Origin: Cricetomys ansorgei
Lineage: Eukaryota > Chordata > Mammalia > Rodentia > Nesomyidae
Assembly (NCBI GenBank): GCA_026225945.1
Contig: JAMJFZ010001868.1
Location: 3,133,501-3,197,500, forward strand
Length of the DNA: 64,000 nt
Reading direction: 5' to 3'
How positions within the stretch are numbered: the first letter of the stretch is position 1; each line of letters starts with the position of its first letter. Shown one piece after another: positions 1 to 11,451 of the stretch. Both the position numbers and the translations under genes were made by a program. The notes under the pieces were generated by a model. It worked only from the letters and a program-made list of their open reading frames with translations. It searched no databases and was not told the DNA's origin.

Positions 1-1089
1 GTCATATAGCTGTGCTCACTACAGGGAATTCTGGGAAACTGGGCCTTGGGATTGTTATGTTAGCTTAGACTATCTACTGCCAGGCTCATAACCACACCAT
101 TCCCAATTCAGTCAAGATTCATTGGAAAACAGAATGGGTTTAGGCACTGAGTAAGCGATTTAATGCACCCTTGTTTTGAGGCTCCATTCTGGGAGGAAGA
201 AAAGCCTCCAACAAAGAAGGTACTCGTAGTGTTTCCAGGTATTATATCAAAGCACCTACTACATAGAAAATAATACTTTGAAAGTTTCAATATCAACAAC
301 AACAATAATAATAATAGGAAGAAGAGGAGAAAGTAGTTAAATCTTTGAGTTCATATATTCTGGTTTTCCTTTGTATACACAAACAGGCATAAACTGGCAG
401 TCAAATGGCTAACAGGGGCATGAAGTCTGGCTGCTGTGAGTCCCAACACAACCTGAGCACTAGGAAACTTTGCTTAGGGCCAGGTTCCTCATTCTCCACA
501 GTAAGGGCATGTTAGCTGCAATGCAGATGCTTAGATGTTAAGCAGGGAAGGCTCCTCCTAAAGTTACTGTCCCAGTGATCTCTGTTCTCATCCCAATCAC
601 ACAGGTCCATGCAGTGAGTGTCCTGCACATCCCATGGGATCAAGCTGCAGGACCTGCTAACCTTCAGTGCCTTCTATACTCTTAGAACCTAACAGTGCTA
701 CTCGGCGAGGCCCTTGAGTCCCATTTGGCTCTGGCATCTTTTCCAACTTCACCCGCCACCCAGTATGCTCTGCCACACTCTGCTCTGGCCACTTTGCCGA
801 GCCCAGAACACACTCAGTTTCTTCAGCTGAGATGAAGCTTCCCACAGTTCTTCTCAGGCAAGGCTCTTTATCCTTGCTTCTGATCTCTAGTTAAAAATCA
901 TTTAGTAAGATCGACCACGGTCGCACAGTGATACGTGGGCGCGGTAACCCTCTGTCTAATTGCCCAACACTTTGTACCATGATCCCTAAAGCTTTTCTGC
1001 TGGAAGTCTGCTTAATCTCCGTTCTCCATCACTGCTCCTGAGGAAATGATGCCCAAGGGTGACAAATTGCTTCCATGCATTTACATATG
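1..1089. other. Unassigned unique sequence
   Basis: No gene or clear repeat is recognised. It holds a short AAC/AAT trinucleotide run near 297-318 and a small cluster of CpGs at about 909-948. Open frames here are short and have no recognisable domain. Confidence 0.6.
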
Positions 1090-1210
1090 TTGGTGTGCAC
1101 ACCACACGTGCGTGGGCGTGCCCACGTGCATGCACCCGCACGCGCGCGCACACGCACAATGAATACACACCCACATACAAATGCACACATACCTACACAC
1201 AAAAAAAAAA
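1090..1210. repeat. CA/CG-rich low-complexity tract
   Basis: Alternating purine-pyrimidine sequence (CA, CG and GTGCA steps) ends in an A-run at 1200-1210. It looks like the degenerate 3' tail of a tRNA-derived rodent SINE whose body is not recognisable. It creates open frames on both strands that are artefacts of composition. Such tracts can adopt Z-DNA in vitro; no function is claimed. Confidence 0.75.
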
Positions 1211-1235
1211 TCTTAAAAAGAGAAAAGTATCTTAT

Positions 1236-2365
1236 CACTTACAATAGCATCAAAATATATAGGAATATATTTTGTTGATAGGAGGGTAACTGTACACACT
1301 GCAAACTATAGGTTATCCACGGGAGACATTAAAGAATAGCCAAGGAAAATGAGTTTCTGCCTGTAAGGAAATATTATTTAAATAGGTCCCAAATGATCTA
1401 GAGAGAAAACACACTCCCCAACCAAATCCACAACGCTTCTCTATAGGAGTTGCCAAACTGGTCCTCAAGGAGAATTATTTCAACAAATACCAAACAGTAA
1501 ACTCATATGACGACACTGGGTTACACACAAAACTTAACTCTTGTTAATCACACTTAGATGCAAGAGCTAAGATTATAAAATTTTGAGAAAAAAAGAAACA
1601 CAAGAGTAAATCTCCAATAGCTTGGTAATGACTTCTTAATCATCATATAAAAAAACAAAAGCAACCACGGGGTGGGGAGTGGTAGGGAGACAAAAACTGC
1701 ACGTTACCAAAACTTAACACTGCTGGGCTGAGAAGGGCATCTCACAGGAAGGAAAGAATCTCCAGGACAGTGGGGAAGTGAGGAGAGTCTGCTCTCCAGC
1801 AAAGAAGAATCCTTACAATCAAAAGGCAAGCAACCTGAGTTTGCAGAGAACTAAGGATTTGATCATTTCTCTAAAAAGAACACCAAATAAGATGTAGCAT
1901 TTATTAGGGAAATGCAAAGAATATCCACAGTGAGACCTGGCAGAGTGGCAACACCCGAAACACACACAGTAACAAGGCTGGAAGGAACGTGAAGAAACTG
2001 GAACCCACAGATCGACAGCATGGCGATAGGGTCTGATTATTCTCTACAACCCTTGAGCAGATCCTCAGAATATTAAGCAGAACAGACTGACAATTATCCT
2101 CTCAGATAAAGCCCAAGAGCAATTAAAACATGTGTTACATGGAAACACATATAGAAATGTCACAGTTACATTATTTACTGTGACAACAAACAGAAACAAC
2201 TCCGATGCCCATGACCAATGAACGGTTAATAAGCATAGCATGTTAATTAACAATGAGTGCTATTTGGCAATAACAAAGAACTGTGTACAACATGGATGGA
2301 TGCTGACAGCACCGTGCTACATGACAAAAGCCTATGGACTTAATTCCATTTATATAAAATGCTCA
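1236..2365 (+). mobile_element. Old LINE-1 (L1M type) ORF2 fragment, 5' part
   Basis: The sequence follows the 3' third of mammalian L1 ORF2 in order. Landmarks are the 'cacttacaatagcatc' region at the start, an 'attagggaaatgcaaa' match near 1898, a 'gaagaaactggaaccca' match near 1992, and 'attccatttatataaaat' just before the break. It is full of stops and indels, so it is an inactive fossil. It continues after a B1 insertion at 2535. The divergence and rodent-plus-primate consensus match suggest an L1M (eutherian-age) subfamily. Confidence 0.75.
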
Positions 2366-2534
2366 TAGCCAGACAAGGGTGGCATATGTCTTTAATCCCA
2401 GCACTCAGGAGGCAGAGGCAGGCGGATCTCTGTGAGTTCGAGGCCAGCCTGGTCTGCAGAGTGAGCTCCAGGACAGCCAGAGTTACAACAGAGAAACCCT
2501 GTCTCGAAAAAAAGAAAAAAATAAAAATAAATAA
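2366..2534 (+). mobile_element. B1 SINE with target-site duplication
   Basis: This is a full-length B1 with the RNA polymerase III B-box region 'gagttcgaggccagcctgg' and an A-rich tail. Flanking direct repeats 2354-2365 (ataaaatgctca) and 2535-2546 (ataaaatgttca) match at 11 of 12 bases and are a target-site duplication of the host L1 sequence. The B1 therefore inserted into the older L1M copy. Confidence 0.9.
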
Positions 2535-2795
2535 ATAAAATGTTCAGAATAGGTATATCCATTGAGACAAGACAGATTTGTAATTGGATAGAAAGGGGAG
2601 GAATATGAATGACAGCGAATGGTGGGTCTATAATTTCTTTTAGAGTAAAAAATACCCTAAAAATCCCATAGTGGTGTTGGCCACACAACTCTGCAAGTAT
2701 ACTAAACACCTCTAAACTTTATATTTTAAGACACTGAATAATATGTGAAAGACCTATATCTTGTGAAGGGTGCAACTTCAATAATACACTAGAAA
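2535..2795 (+). mobile_element. Old LINE-1 (L1M type) 3' end, continuation
   Basis: The L1 sequence resumes after the B1 with 'tgttcagaataggtatatcc' and proceeds through the late 3' UTR landmark 'cacaactctgcaagtatac' near 2684. Together with 1236-2365 it forms one element of about 1.4 kb. It is non-coding and decayed. Confidence 0.75.
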
Positions 2796-4181
2796 TAGTC
2801 AAAGAGAGAATTTAAGACCTAGAAGACAGCTCGGTCAGTGACTATAATCACTCAGCTAGCACACAGAGTTTACTCCCAGAGGAGGTACAGATGTACACTA
2901 CCTCTTCATCCTAAGAAGTAATGAGAAGTCTGACCTTTCTGGCTTGTGTAACTGTACCAATTCCAATAGAGGTCACTTGTTCAGGGACAGGGGACTACGC
3001 TTTTTCTATGTATTTGTGTATATAGGCACTCATGTGATTTGTGTACGTAATTTCCTATAAAAGTAGTAAAAAACAAAGGAAAAGGTTGTGGCAAAGAAGA
3101 AAGAAGGATACATAAATATTGCCTCTGTCTCTGGATATCCACTTCCTCAACCACAGAAACCTGTGAGTGCTGCTCTACATGGCCCCATGGACTCTGTGAT
3201 TAAGGCTTCAGAAGAGAAGGTACTCTGGATTACCTCACACCCAGAGTTAAGGCCACACTTGTCTTTAAAAGAGCAAGGCAGGGAGGTCTGACTACCAAGG
3301 GGAAAGGGATATCAGCCAGGGTTGGCTTGATCCTCCTTGAGGCTAGGGGAGATGGCTCTATCCAGGTCAAAGAACACAGGCAGCCATTATCAGCAGAACA
3401 ATCAAAGCTATGCATTCTCCTCCCGAGTGTCCAAGAGGAGCCAGCCCTGCTCATGCTTTGGCCTGAATCCTGTGGCTCTTGTGAAAAAAACAAACAAACA
3501 AAAAACCCAAACTGTTAGAGAATAATTTGTGTTGTTAAATGTGCAATGATTTGGGAGAATAGCAGTAAGAAACAAAAGAGCAGAAAAGGATTTTGTGTCT
3601 CGGCCTAGAGGGCCATAAAGAAAACCCAACAATAAAACACACTGGGAGGAACAAATGACCTTCTGGTGTGCAGAGAAGGACAACAGGGAATTAATCAAAT
3701 GAGAGATGATGAATCCAGGTGGGTACAAACCACAGGGCTGTCGCCAGAACAAAGAAACAGCCCTGGAAGTGAAGCTGCAGAGCCAAGTGCAGAAAATTGG
3801 AGTGTGCAAAAAATTTCCCCTTCTCTTTGCTGTGCAAAATATTTCAGAAAGAATTCATTCGATTCTTCCATATTTTTCTACTGAGCTCTAATAACGGGCC
3901 AGGTCCGACTCTCTAATTACATTCAGAATGGTTCCTCAGAATTTCTCCTGTCATAAGTATTTATACAATTATGTCAGGAAATGGATGTAAATCTACCTAT
4001 TTAGCAAAACCAGATCACCAAAACATCACGGTGTAAAGATTATTTTCTATTTCTGTTAACTGTTATATACAAATTACTATATGTACTTGACTATGATTGC
4101 TCATTTACACTGTCTTTGTCTTGGCCTATTTGCAGGTATTTTAAGCAGTTAAAATCCCCAGGTTAAACACTGCCTACTAGC
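2796..4181. other. Unassigned unique sequence
   Basis: No gene is recognised. A short stretch resembling the 5' end of a tRNA-derived SINE ('ggggagatggctct' near 3347) is followed by an A-rich run with AAAC repeats at 3484-3511. This could be a decayed SINE, but the middle does not match. The short frames at 3088-3291 and 3408-3809 carry no recognisable domain. Confidence 0.5.
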
Positions 4182-4567
4182 TGTGTGTTTTATGTCAACC
4201 TGACACAAGCTAGAGCCATTGGAGAGGGGGGAGTCTGAGTTGAGAAAATGTCTCCGTAAGACTGATCTGTGGACAAGCCTAAAGGGCATTTTCTTAATTA
4301 GTGATTGATGAGGAAGTGTCCTAGCTCATTTGCCATTCCTGGGCTGGTGGTCCTGAGTACTATAAGAAAGCAGGCTGAATGAGCCAGAGCAAAGAAGTCA
4401 GTAAGCAGCACCCCTCCACGGCCTCTGCATCAGCTCCTGCCTCCAGGCTCCTGCCCTGTTTGAGCTCCTGCCTTGACTTCCTTCAGTGATGGACTATGAT
4501 ATGGAAGTATAAACCAAATAAGCCCTTTTGGTCATGGTGTTCCATCATAGCAATAGTAACTCTAAGA
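4182..4567 (+). mobile_element. LTR-like interspersed repeat, family A copy 1
   Basis: It begins tgtgtgttttatgtcaacc and ends shortly after 'gtcatggtgttccatcata', matching a very common rodent repeat of about 400 bp that in better copies runs TG...ACA. A 'tataagaaagcaggctga' segment and a late 'aaccaaataagccc' segment correspond to promoter-like and polyadenylation regions of an LTR. A related truncated copy lies at 56076-56342. I recognise the repeat, but its formal family name is uncertain; ERVL/MaLR class is a guess. It has no coding capacity. Confidence 0.65.
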
Positions 4568-4709
4568 GGTTAGCCATTAATATCCTGACTTCTCTGTCTT
4601 CAGCATTATTTGCTACCTCTGCATAGGTTCTCCCTAGAGCCAAACATCATTTGCAGGTCTCTCTCTGGAAAGCAAAAATAATAGAATTTTCGAGCCAGCA
4701 CTTTTCTGT

Positions 4710-5040
4710 TGTAGAAGTTTATTTCTAGCATGTTTAAAATGGCTGTTTCGTGCATTGTTGGAGGAAGGGCTGCCTAGGCCTTGGCATTTTTTATCATCTT
4801 GCGTTTGTATTATCAGGTGTTGGCCTTATGTAAAAGATGTTCGATTCCTCATGATCTGCATGTGCTATTAGTAGAACACCCGGAGGAGCTTCTGTGTCAA
4901 TAAAAACCCCTGAGATCGGACAATTGGGGTTCTACTGTCCAGAATGGCTCTTGCCATGACAGGTGTTTCCTTCTGCTGAGGTCTGGCAAGGTTTGTAGAT
5001 ATGAAACTGTCTCCATGTCTTTATTGCTGAGCAACACGTA
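4710..5040 (+). mobile_element. Solo-LTR-like repeat, family B copy 1
   Basis: About 330 bp beginning tgtagaagtttatt and containing the polyadenylation-like segment 'gtgtcaataaaaacccctga'. It aligns along its whole length with copies at 29831-30158 (same strand) and 40747-41075 (opposite strand). The 3' terminus is less well kept than in the other two copies. There is no internal retroviral sequence next to it, so it is a solo LTR or a fragment. Confidence 0.7.
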
Positions 5041-5059
5041 GGCGCCTCGCTTTCCTATC

Positions 5060-5170
5060 AGCCAGTTCAGCTCCTCAGCTTATAGATGTCAGAAGGGAGA
5101 CTCAAGTTGAGTTAGATGGCTTGGCCACAGCCCAGAGACTAAGCACAGAGGTGCAGGGTTAGGATGAAGG
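5060..5170 (-). mobile_element. Possible MIR fragment
   Basis: The order 'gagactcaagttgag', 'ttggccacagcccagagact' and 'gtgcagggtt' resembles the reverse complement of the MIR core (the usual segment ends in a gene-like 'cacacagctagtaagtggcagagc'). The match is weak and based on spacing of short words only. Confidence 0.3.
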
Positions 5171-7875
5171 CCCCGCCTCCCAGGGAGAGCCTCTCCCACC
5201 ATCACAGGTTGCTCTGCTGCTCTTGACCCTCAGCCTGAGGAATCTGTCCCATATTTCACTTCTCTACACTGCTGTCACATGGAGAATCAGGCCACTTGTC
5301 TCCTCAAAGATAGGCTTGAGCCTTGAAACTAAGATACACACACCTTCCATACACATCCAGTGCTGACATTTTTCATATGGGCCTTCTTAATATGACTGAA
5401 TCTGGGCTGCTGGAGAGGGAGCAAAATGTAAAAGCTCGGCTTTAGGAAAGTATGAGGAAATGAAGGATATGCAAACAGTTAAGAGATTCCCCTCGCTGAG
5501 GATGCCTGTCTCTTCTTTCTACAGTGAGATGGGCCCACAGGAGGATGCTGGAGCTAGAAGGGGGACCACCTCACCCCCCAGCACCTTCACAGATCTAGTA
5601 ACCTCTTGAGCATATACAAGTAAACCTTTTAACTGAACAATTTCACCCTCAGGCATTTATTACTGACTGAAAAAAAAAATACAAACAACCTTGACTGTTA
5701 ATTATGAGGAATGGGTACTTAAGATAGAGAGGCAAAGACAGTGTGGATGATACAAACACAGAGTGACCTTTGGACTGATGAGGAAGCCGGAACCCTTTTC
5801 AGCAGGGGTGGGGCATGATCAGATATGTTCCCTGGTGGGATTTTTGTGGCTACTATGTATGATCGAATTTGAAGGCAGAGGGACTTCAGGGGGGTTGGGT
5901 ATCTATTCAAGAGTTCAGGGCCTGACATCCATGGCTACAGTGTGGCTTCACCCATGCTAAGGGACGAATGGTCGGATACAAACAATAATAAACTATGATG
6001 CAACTAGGTTAGCAATTCCTGGAATACTTTCAGACTCCGGGTCTTAACAAAAGCACAAATAACTTTTTTTTAAAAGCCAGGAGAGGTCAGCTGTGGCTAC
6101 TTCATTTCTTATTCTGGGTCTCAGTGGATGCCATTCCACATTCCATTAGGAAGGAGTATCCTCCCCTGTGAAAAGATACTGCTGAAAGGCAGATCCCCAA
6201 ACAGAAAGAAAATTAAAACTCCAGTTTGACACAAGAGCCTCAAAAACAACCCAAAGTATAGCAGTGTGTACTGCCAACCCTCGACTGCTATTCTGATCAC
6301 ACTTGATAAAATTACAAACAGAAGAGGTATTTTTGTTGTTGTTTTCTGTGGAACACCATCTAGGGAACAGTGTGACCCTACTGAGACACAGGCCAGGCAC
6401 TGGGGCCCTGAACTGTCTTCGTTTCTTTGCCTTGTGTGAAAGCAGAAAGGGTGGCTGAGTCTGAGGTCTCCTGGGAGCTAGGCTGCAGATCTCCACTAGC
6501 ATACCCCATGGAGTAATTGGGATAAGCGAGGAAGAAGGAGGGAGGGCATGGGAAAGTATAAGAGCAAGAGTTATGTTTTAAACTTTAGTTACTGTTCCTA
6601 AGAGAACTTTAAAAGAAAAAAAGATAACTTCCTGGAGTGCTAGGTGGGACTGTTCAGGTGAGATAGTCTTGAATCTCCCTTGCCCAAGGACATAACCTCT
6701 TGCCCAAGGACATAACCTCTTGGATTATTCGGCAGGGAGTGGCTAGATCCCAAGTTGACCCTACTGCACCAGATGTGCTCCATGTACCCGATGTGTCACT
6801 TTAAGTGGGAGATAACCCAGACAGGAAGTACATCAGGATAGATGCTTGTCACCGACTGGACTGGTGGAAAGTGCACAGCCTTATGGGTTCTGTCTTTTTA
6901 AGCACCTGTGCCACGTAATGGCAGGCTCACTCCATGGGTATCTCAGAATGGACCTGGTCAGAGTCCATCTCTCTGGCCAGTACTTAATTAAAGCTTGCTT
7001 GCTTCAAATTTGGCTCAAATTGTGGTAGTCTTATTCTCCACCACATTTGGGATTTACAAAAGAAGCCGCGGGTAAAGGATGCTGCTGAGACAGGAGCTGA
7101 GGATTGAAACGTGGGTGAGAGCCCCCTTCTAGATCTGGAACTGTGTAGTTCCAGGTGACATATGACCTTCTTAGCAGAAGCCTTGGGACAGCAATCAGAA
7201 GCCACCTCTACTCGCTAGTTAGACACACGTGGCCCAGGGGAAGTGAGGGAGGGGCCAGGAAACACCTTAGGAGGGAAAGGTAATTCCTTGAAAGTCATGG
7301 TCAGCACAGGCCTGTGTGACTAGAAGCCCTACAGTAAGTTCTAGAAAATTGCATGGCTAGCCGGTAGTGTGTCTATTCCCCGGGCAGTGGGAGAAGAGCA
7401 TGCCCACAAACACAAGTCCCCCATATAGATTTATTTCTTCTACTCTCAGGAACCCAGCAATAGAACTGTAAACATTTTTGAAAGAAGAACACCACCCCCC
7501 ACTACCACTTTTGAGTGGACCCCCATGAAATTAGCATTTTGTAGGCCAAGAAGAAAATGTCAGATCTTACCAAGGCAAATGGATCATCAGTGGGACATGC
7601 TTTTCAGCTTTCCCTTGCAGAAGGCGTAGGGAATCCCCACCCCCCAGCAAGATCACAGATAATTTAAGCTTCGAGGGCCAAGAGACGAAATAGAGATTAC
7701 GTAGGTACTTACATAACTACTTAAAATGTTAAAAGTTTAAAAATATAGAGATCCACCCTCGGCGCCCACAGGCATTGGACACAGCGTGTCCGTCTCCCTC
7801 TACAGCACCCAGGTACACACGTTACCCTGGTGACACTTTACACAAACAGCTCATTTTACTTTTTGTTTTAATTAC
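5171..7875. other. Unassigned unique sequence
   Basis: No gene or clear mobile element is seen over about 2.7 kb apart from the 20-bp tandem duplication at 6681-6720. Short A-runs occur near 5668 and 6065. The longest frame (6146-6502, minus) has no recognised domain and no supporting splice context. Confidence 0.55.
6681..6720. repeat. Perfect 20-bp tandem duplication
   Basis: The unit tgcccaaggacataacctct occurs twice head to tail with no mismatch. It is an isolated small duplication in otherwise unique sequence. The identity implies a recent event or a sequencing or assembly artefact. Confidence 0.95.
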
Positions 7876-8097
7876 ATTTTTAAAGATCTGTTTATTTTTA
7901 TTTCACGGGAATCAGTGCTTTGCCTACATGGATGCATGTGCACCATATGTGCGCGTGGTATCCTCAGAGGCCAGAAGAGAACAAGGATCCTCTGGGACGG
8001 GAGTTTCGGATGGTTGTGAGCCACCATGTTGGTGCTATAAAGCAAAGCCAGGTCCTATAGAAGAGCAGCCATTTGATCAATGAGCCATCTCTCCAGT
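7876..8097 (-). mobile_element. B2/B3-type SINE
   Basis: Read on the minus strand it starts with the tRNA-like end (plus-strand 'tgagccatctctccag' near 8080) and finishes in the T-rich plus-strand end near 7876. The internal 'gaggccagaagagaacaa' and 'ggttgtgagccaccatgtt' segments are diagnostic of the B2/B3 superfamily. The frame at 7775-8083 overlaps this SINE and is not a gene. Confidence 0.85.
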
Positions 8098-11000
8098 GAT
8101 AGCAGAGATCTCAGAGACATCCCTGTTCGCACCAGTGCAGCTGGCTTGCGGCGATGGGCAATCAATCCACTCCCATGGCTACTAAAACATCACTGCTTCT
8201 AACGACCAGGTTTACTCCACAAACACTGGAAGAGGTTTCTAACTTTTCTAGGAAGAAAACAAAACCTGAGCTGTACAAGGAAATGGGGCTGCAGGGTGAA
8301 GAAAAATGTCACTACAGGAGCAGAACAAATATGTGGGAGATGTCTCCATACACCCCTGCCCTGGGCCAAAATTCTAGAGAGTAAAGGAAAGCAAGAAAAA
8401 TACATGAATTATCTACACATCTAGAAGTCCAAATGGAGTCAAAAGTAGGTCTGAAACAGTAAAGGCCATCAAGAAAGGGGAAGGCCACGGGGTGGGAGGG
8501 AGGTCCTTACTTAATCAGGGGGTAAGGACCATCTGAAGAGCAACCATAACACTCCCCAAAGCCTGCTGATGAGCTCCAGTGTTGAAGGACAGAGAACCAT
8601 CCCTAGGGCAGTGTGCCTGCCTTCGGAGAGCACTAAGACACAAGAACCAAGGCACTCTATTCAAAGCACATTAAACAAAGGCAGACCCAGCTAGCTGATG
8701 GTTCTCTAGGACCAGAGTGTTTTGTTTTTTTTTAAATGGAATTAAAGCAATCTGTGGGAAACGTTTTAAATTTGTGTTATTCCTGTTGTTTTAAATGTTT
8801 TATATATTGTGATAAAAAAATTATTTTAAAGGCGATGTATGAATGGGTACACTGAAATACAAAAGAGTCATCTGGGCTTATAGAACTACTTGATTATAAA
8901 AATACTAATTCAGATAACATTTTTCACCATCTGATATGAAAAACGTAACACAGAACAAACCATCCGCCTACATTTCTAAATACTCTCACTTATATCTGAT
9001 AAATGTTCATTAGGTTAGTGCCCGTTGATATTGTACAATGAGAGAAAAGACAGTAAAAGAAGAGAGGAGAAAGGACGGGGCAGGAAGGGAAGGTAGTGGG
9101 AGAGGAGGAGGAAGAAGAGCATGCACGTGTGGTGACATACGTACATGAGCTGTCTGGACACCCACGAGCCTCTGGGTACCTTCTGCCCATAGCGACAGTC
9201 AGAGCATCAGCAGGGGACTCGGGAACTCCCAAGGACTCAGGAAACAGTGGGATGCCTAGCTGTGGAGACAGAGGACAAAAAGAGTAGAAATAAGACAGTC
9301 TTAGGATAATGATCACATTTTTTTTTTCATTAAAATGCTAATGATGACCACCACCTTCCAGACAACCGTGTGTATGAATTATTCACTGTCACATGCGGGA
9401 AGGAATCACTCTGTCCCTGCAGGCAGTCGTGGAGCCTGCAGAGGGTTAGCGTGTGGCCCCTGCAGTGAGTGTGACGGAAGGGCAGGCCCTAAGCATCCCT
9501 GGTCAGGAGCTGTCAAGTCCAGCAACGCCACAGCACTGGGCTGATGACTCTGAGTCTCCTTATTCAGTGTCATCAGTGGTTCCAGCCTGGCTCTTTGTCG
9601 TGACACCTGAACTAACATCCTGCTAATAAAACTTTAAAAACTCAAAAAAAGAGAAAAGAAAAGAAAATGTATTGAATTGGAGAGGTTCCATGTCAAAGAA
9701 AGAAAACGCCTCTGAACAAGTCAATTCCACTCTGTACAGAAGGAGCCTTCTAAAGGTAGCGCATACGCGCAGAGCATTTTTACACATCGTTGTGGACAGT
9801 AAATTAACTGAGTGTCACTAATTTTTCATTTAAAAAGCACAGGCTGTAAGTCTTACTCGAAGTCAAGCATTCAGCCACAAGACGAATAAAACAGCGCCTT
9901 TGTGTCTAAGGACGTGGGTCCAGCAGGCTGAGGGGCTGCACAGAGTGGGCCCTGTGGGGCAAGAGGTGAGTGTGGGGCTTTGACTGGCATCCAGCAGAGG
10001 CCTCCAGCCTAGAGAAGAAGAGGTTGGGAAAGGCATCTAGGAACAAAGGGTGTCCCACATGTCTAAGGACAGGCTGGAGTTAGCCACGCGTGGCGGGCGA
10101 AAAGACAACAGAAAAGGCGGCGGGGAGACACTGCACGATGTGGCTTACTGTCCTAGGTCCCACTCCAGAGTGACGCTTGTGTCATCAGGCTGGGGAAGAA
10201 GACTGAAGCCAGCTGGAAACTCTGTCCGTTTTCCAGAGATGTCTGACTAGACCCGGCTGCAGACGGCTATGCCTAGGGCAGAAAGCTGTGTAGGTTTCAG
10301 ATGCATTGGTCTCTCTGGATGGATCCAAGGGGCAGGGTGAGATCACGGAGCAGCAAGGCCAGCCTGCTTGTTACAACCATCCAGAGGGAGAGGTGGGTGA
10401 AGACTGAGAAGGCAGAAGTGAGTGGGGAAAGCACGAGACAAATCAGCATGTGGAAACGTCTACATCAACCTCGTGCGGTCAGACGGCAGATCTGAGATGC
10501 AGAGTAGCAGGGAAGGAATAGAAAGACCAGTGCGGCACTAAAAACCAAGGCACGGGGAAGGAGACAGAATAAAATGCAAACGCGGTAAGGAACTCATACA
10601 GAGGGGCAGAGGCAGTGACAGAGAACCACTGAAGGGTGGTGGGCTGAGAGAAGACCGCATGGTCAGAGCCAAGAGCAAGGCGCTGGTAATGACAGACCAA
10701 AAAGCCGACCAGGATCTTGTAGCAAGAACCAGGCTACGAAGGTGGAAAAGTACCATGGGATACACAGGCAAATGAAGACTAAAACAAAAAATACTTTGGG
10801 TTTTGGACATTTGAAAGGTTTTGACACCTCAGTCAAGGCTTTGACACCTTGTCTAAGGACTGCGTTAGCGGCACGGAGACAGGATCAATGGAGTAAGCAG
10901 AAGAGCATGTAGGACGGACAGCCCACTTGGTAAGAGCTCAAGTGCCAGTAGATGCACAGAGCTATGCACTGAAGGGATCGGTGCACAGAGAACCACAGCC

Positions 11001-11130
11001 GAAAGAACACTCCACCCCTCTGACACTGGAAGGAGCGTAACGGTAAATCTGCTCATACTACCTTCACAGCAGCACTGGGGTAATGAAGAAGACAGATCAG
11101 ACATGACCATTCTAGAGAATGCATGGCAAT
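8098..11130. other. Unassigned unique sequence
   Basis: No gene is recognised in about 3 kb. The part at 8718-8960 is AT-rich. There is a purine-rich tract at 9040-9120, an A/AAAAG run at about 9640-9666, and a somewhat GC-richer part at 9900-10500. A few words near 10340-10480 resemble L2, too weakly to call. All frames are under 110 codons and lack recognisable motifs. Confidence 0.5.
9040..9120 (+). repeat. Purine-rich (GA) tract
   Basis: About 80 bases of nearly uninterrupted A and G with GAGGAG and GGAAGG steps. It is low-complexity sequence that gives spurious S/P/F-rich frames on the opposite strand. Confidence 0.8.
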
Positions 11131-11425
11131 GGGCTGGGGTGACGGGTCATTGGGAAAAGTGTGTGGGGTGAAAGCAAGAGGACCTGAATTCAAATCCCCA
11201 GAACCCACATGAGAGCTAGGTAAGGTCTCCTGCACCTGTTAACAGTATTGGGAGGAAGGAGGGGCCCAGAGATGGGCACATCCCAGAGCTCACTGGTCAA
11301 CTACCCAGCAACCTAGTAAGCTTCAAGTTCAGTGAGAGTAGCTGTGGGAGGGTGAAGGAGGGGGAGGGCAGATGGAGACAGAGACCGAGGGGGGAGGCAC
11401 AGAGACAGAGACAGACAGACAGAAT
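11131..11425 (+). mobile_element. B4-type SINE with purine-rich tail
   Basis: The tRNA-like head is 'gggctggggtgacgggtcat'. It is followed by 'gacctgaattcaaatcccca' and then a B1-like second half (gagctcactggtcaactacc, 'caagttcagtgagag'). This head-plus-B1 fusion is the B4 architecture. From about 11345 it grades into GGGAGG and GACAGA simple repeat, the usual 3' tail. Confidence 0.75.
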
Positions 11426-11427
11426 AT

Positions 11428-11451
11428 CATAGAGGAAGATTTTCCTCTATG
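11428..11451. repeat. Short perfect inverted repeat
   Basis: Arms CATAGAGGAA and TTCCTCTATG are separated by four bases, so a single strand could fold into a 10-bp stem. It lies directly after the B4 tail. No function can be assigned. Confidence 0.85.
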
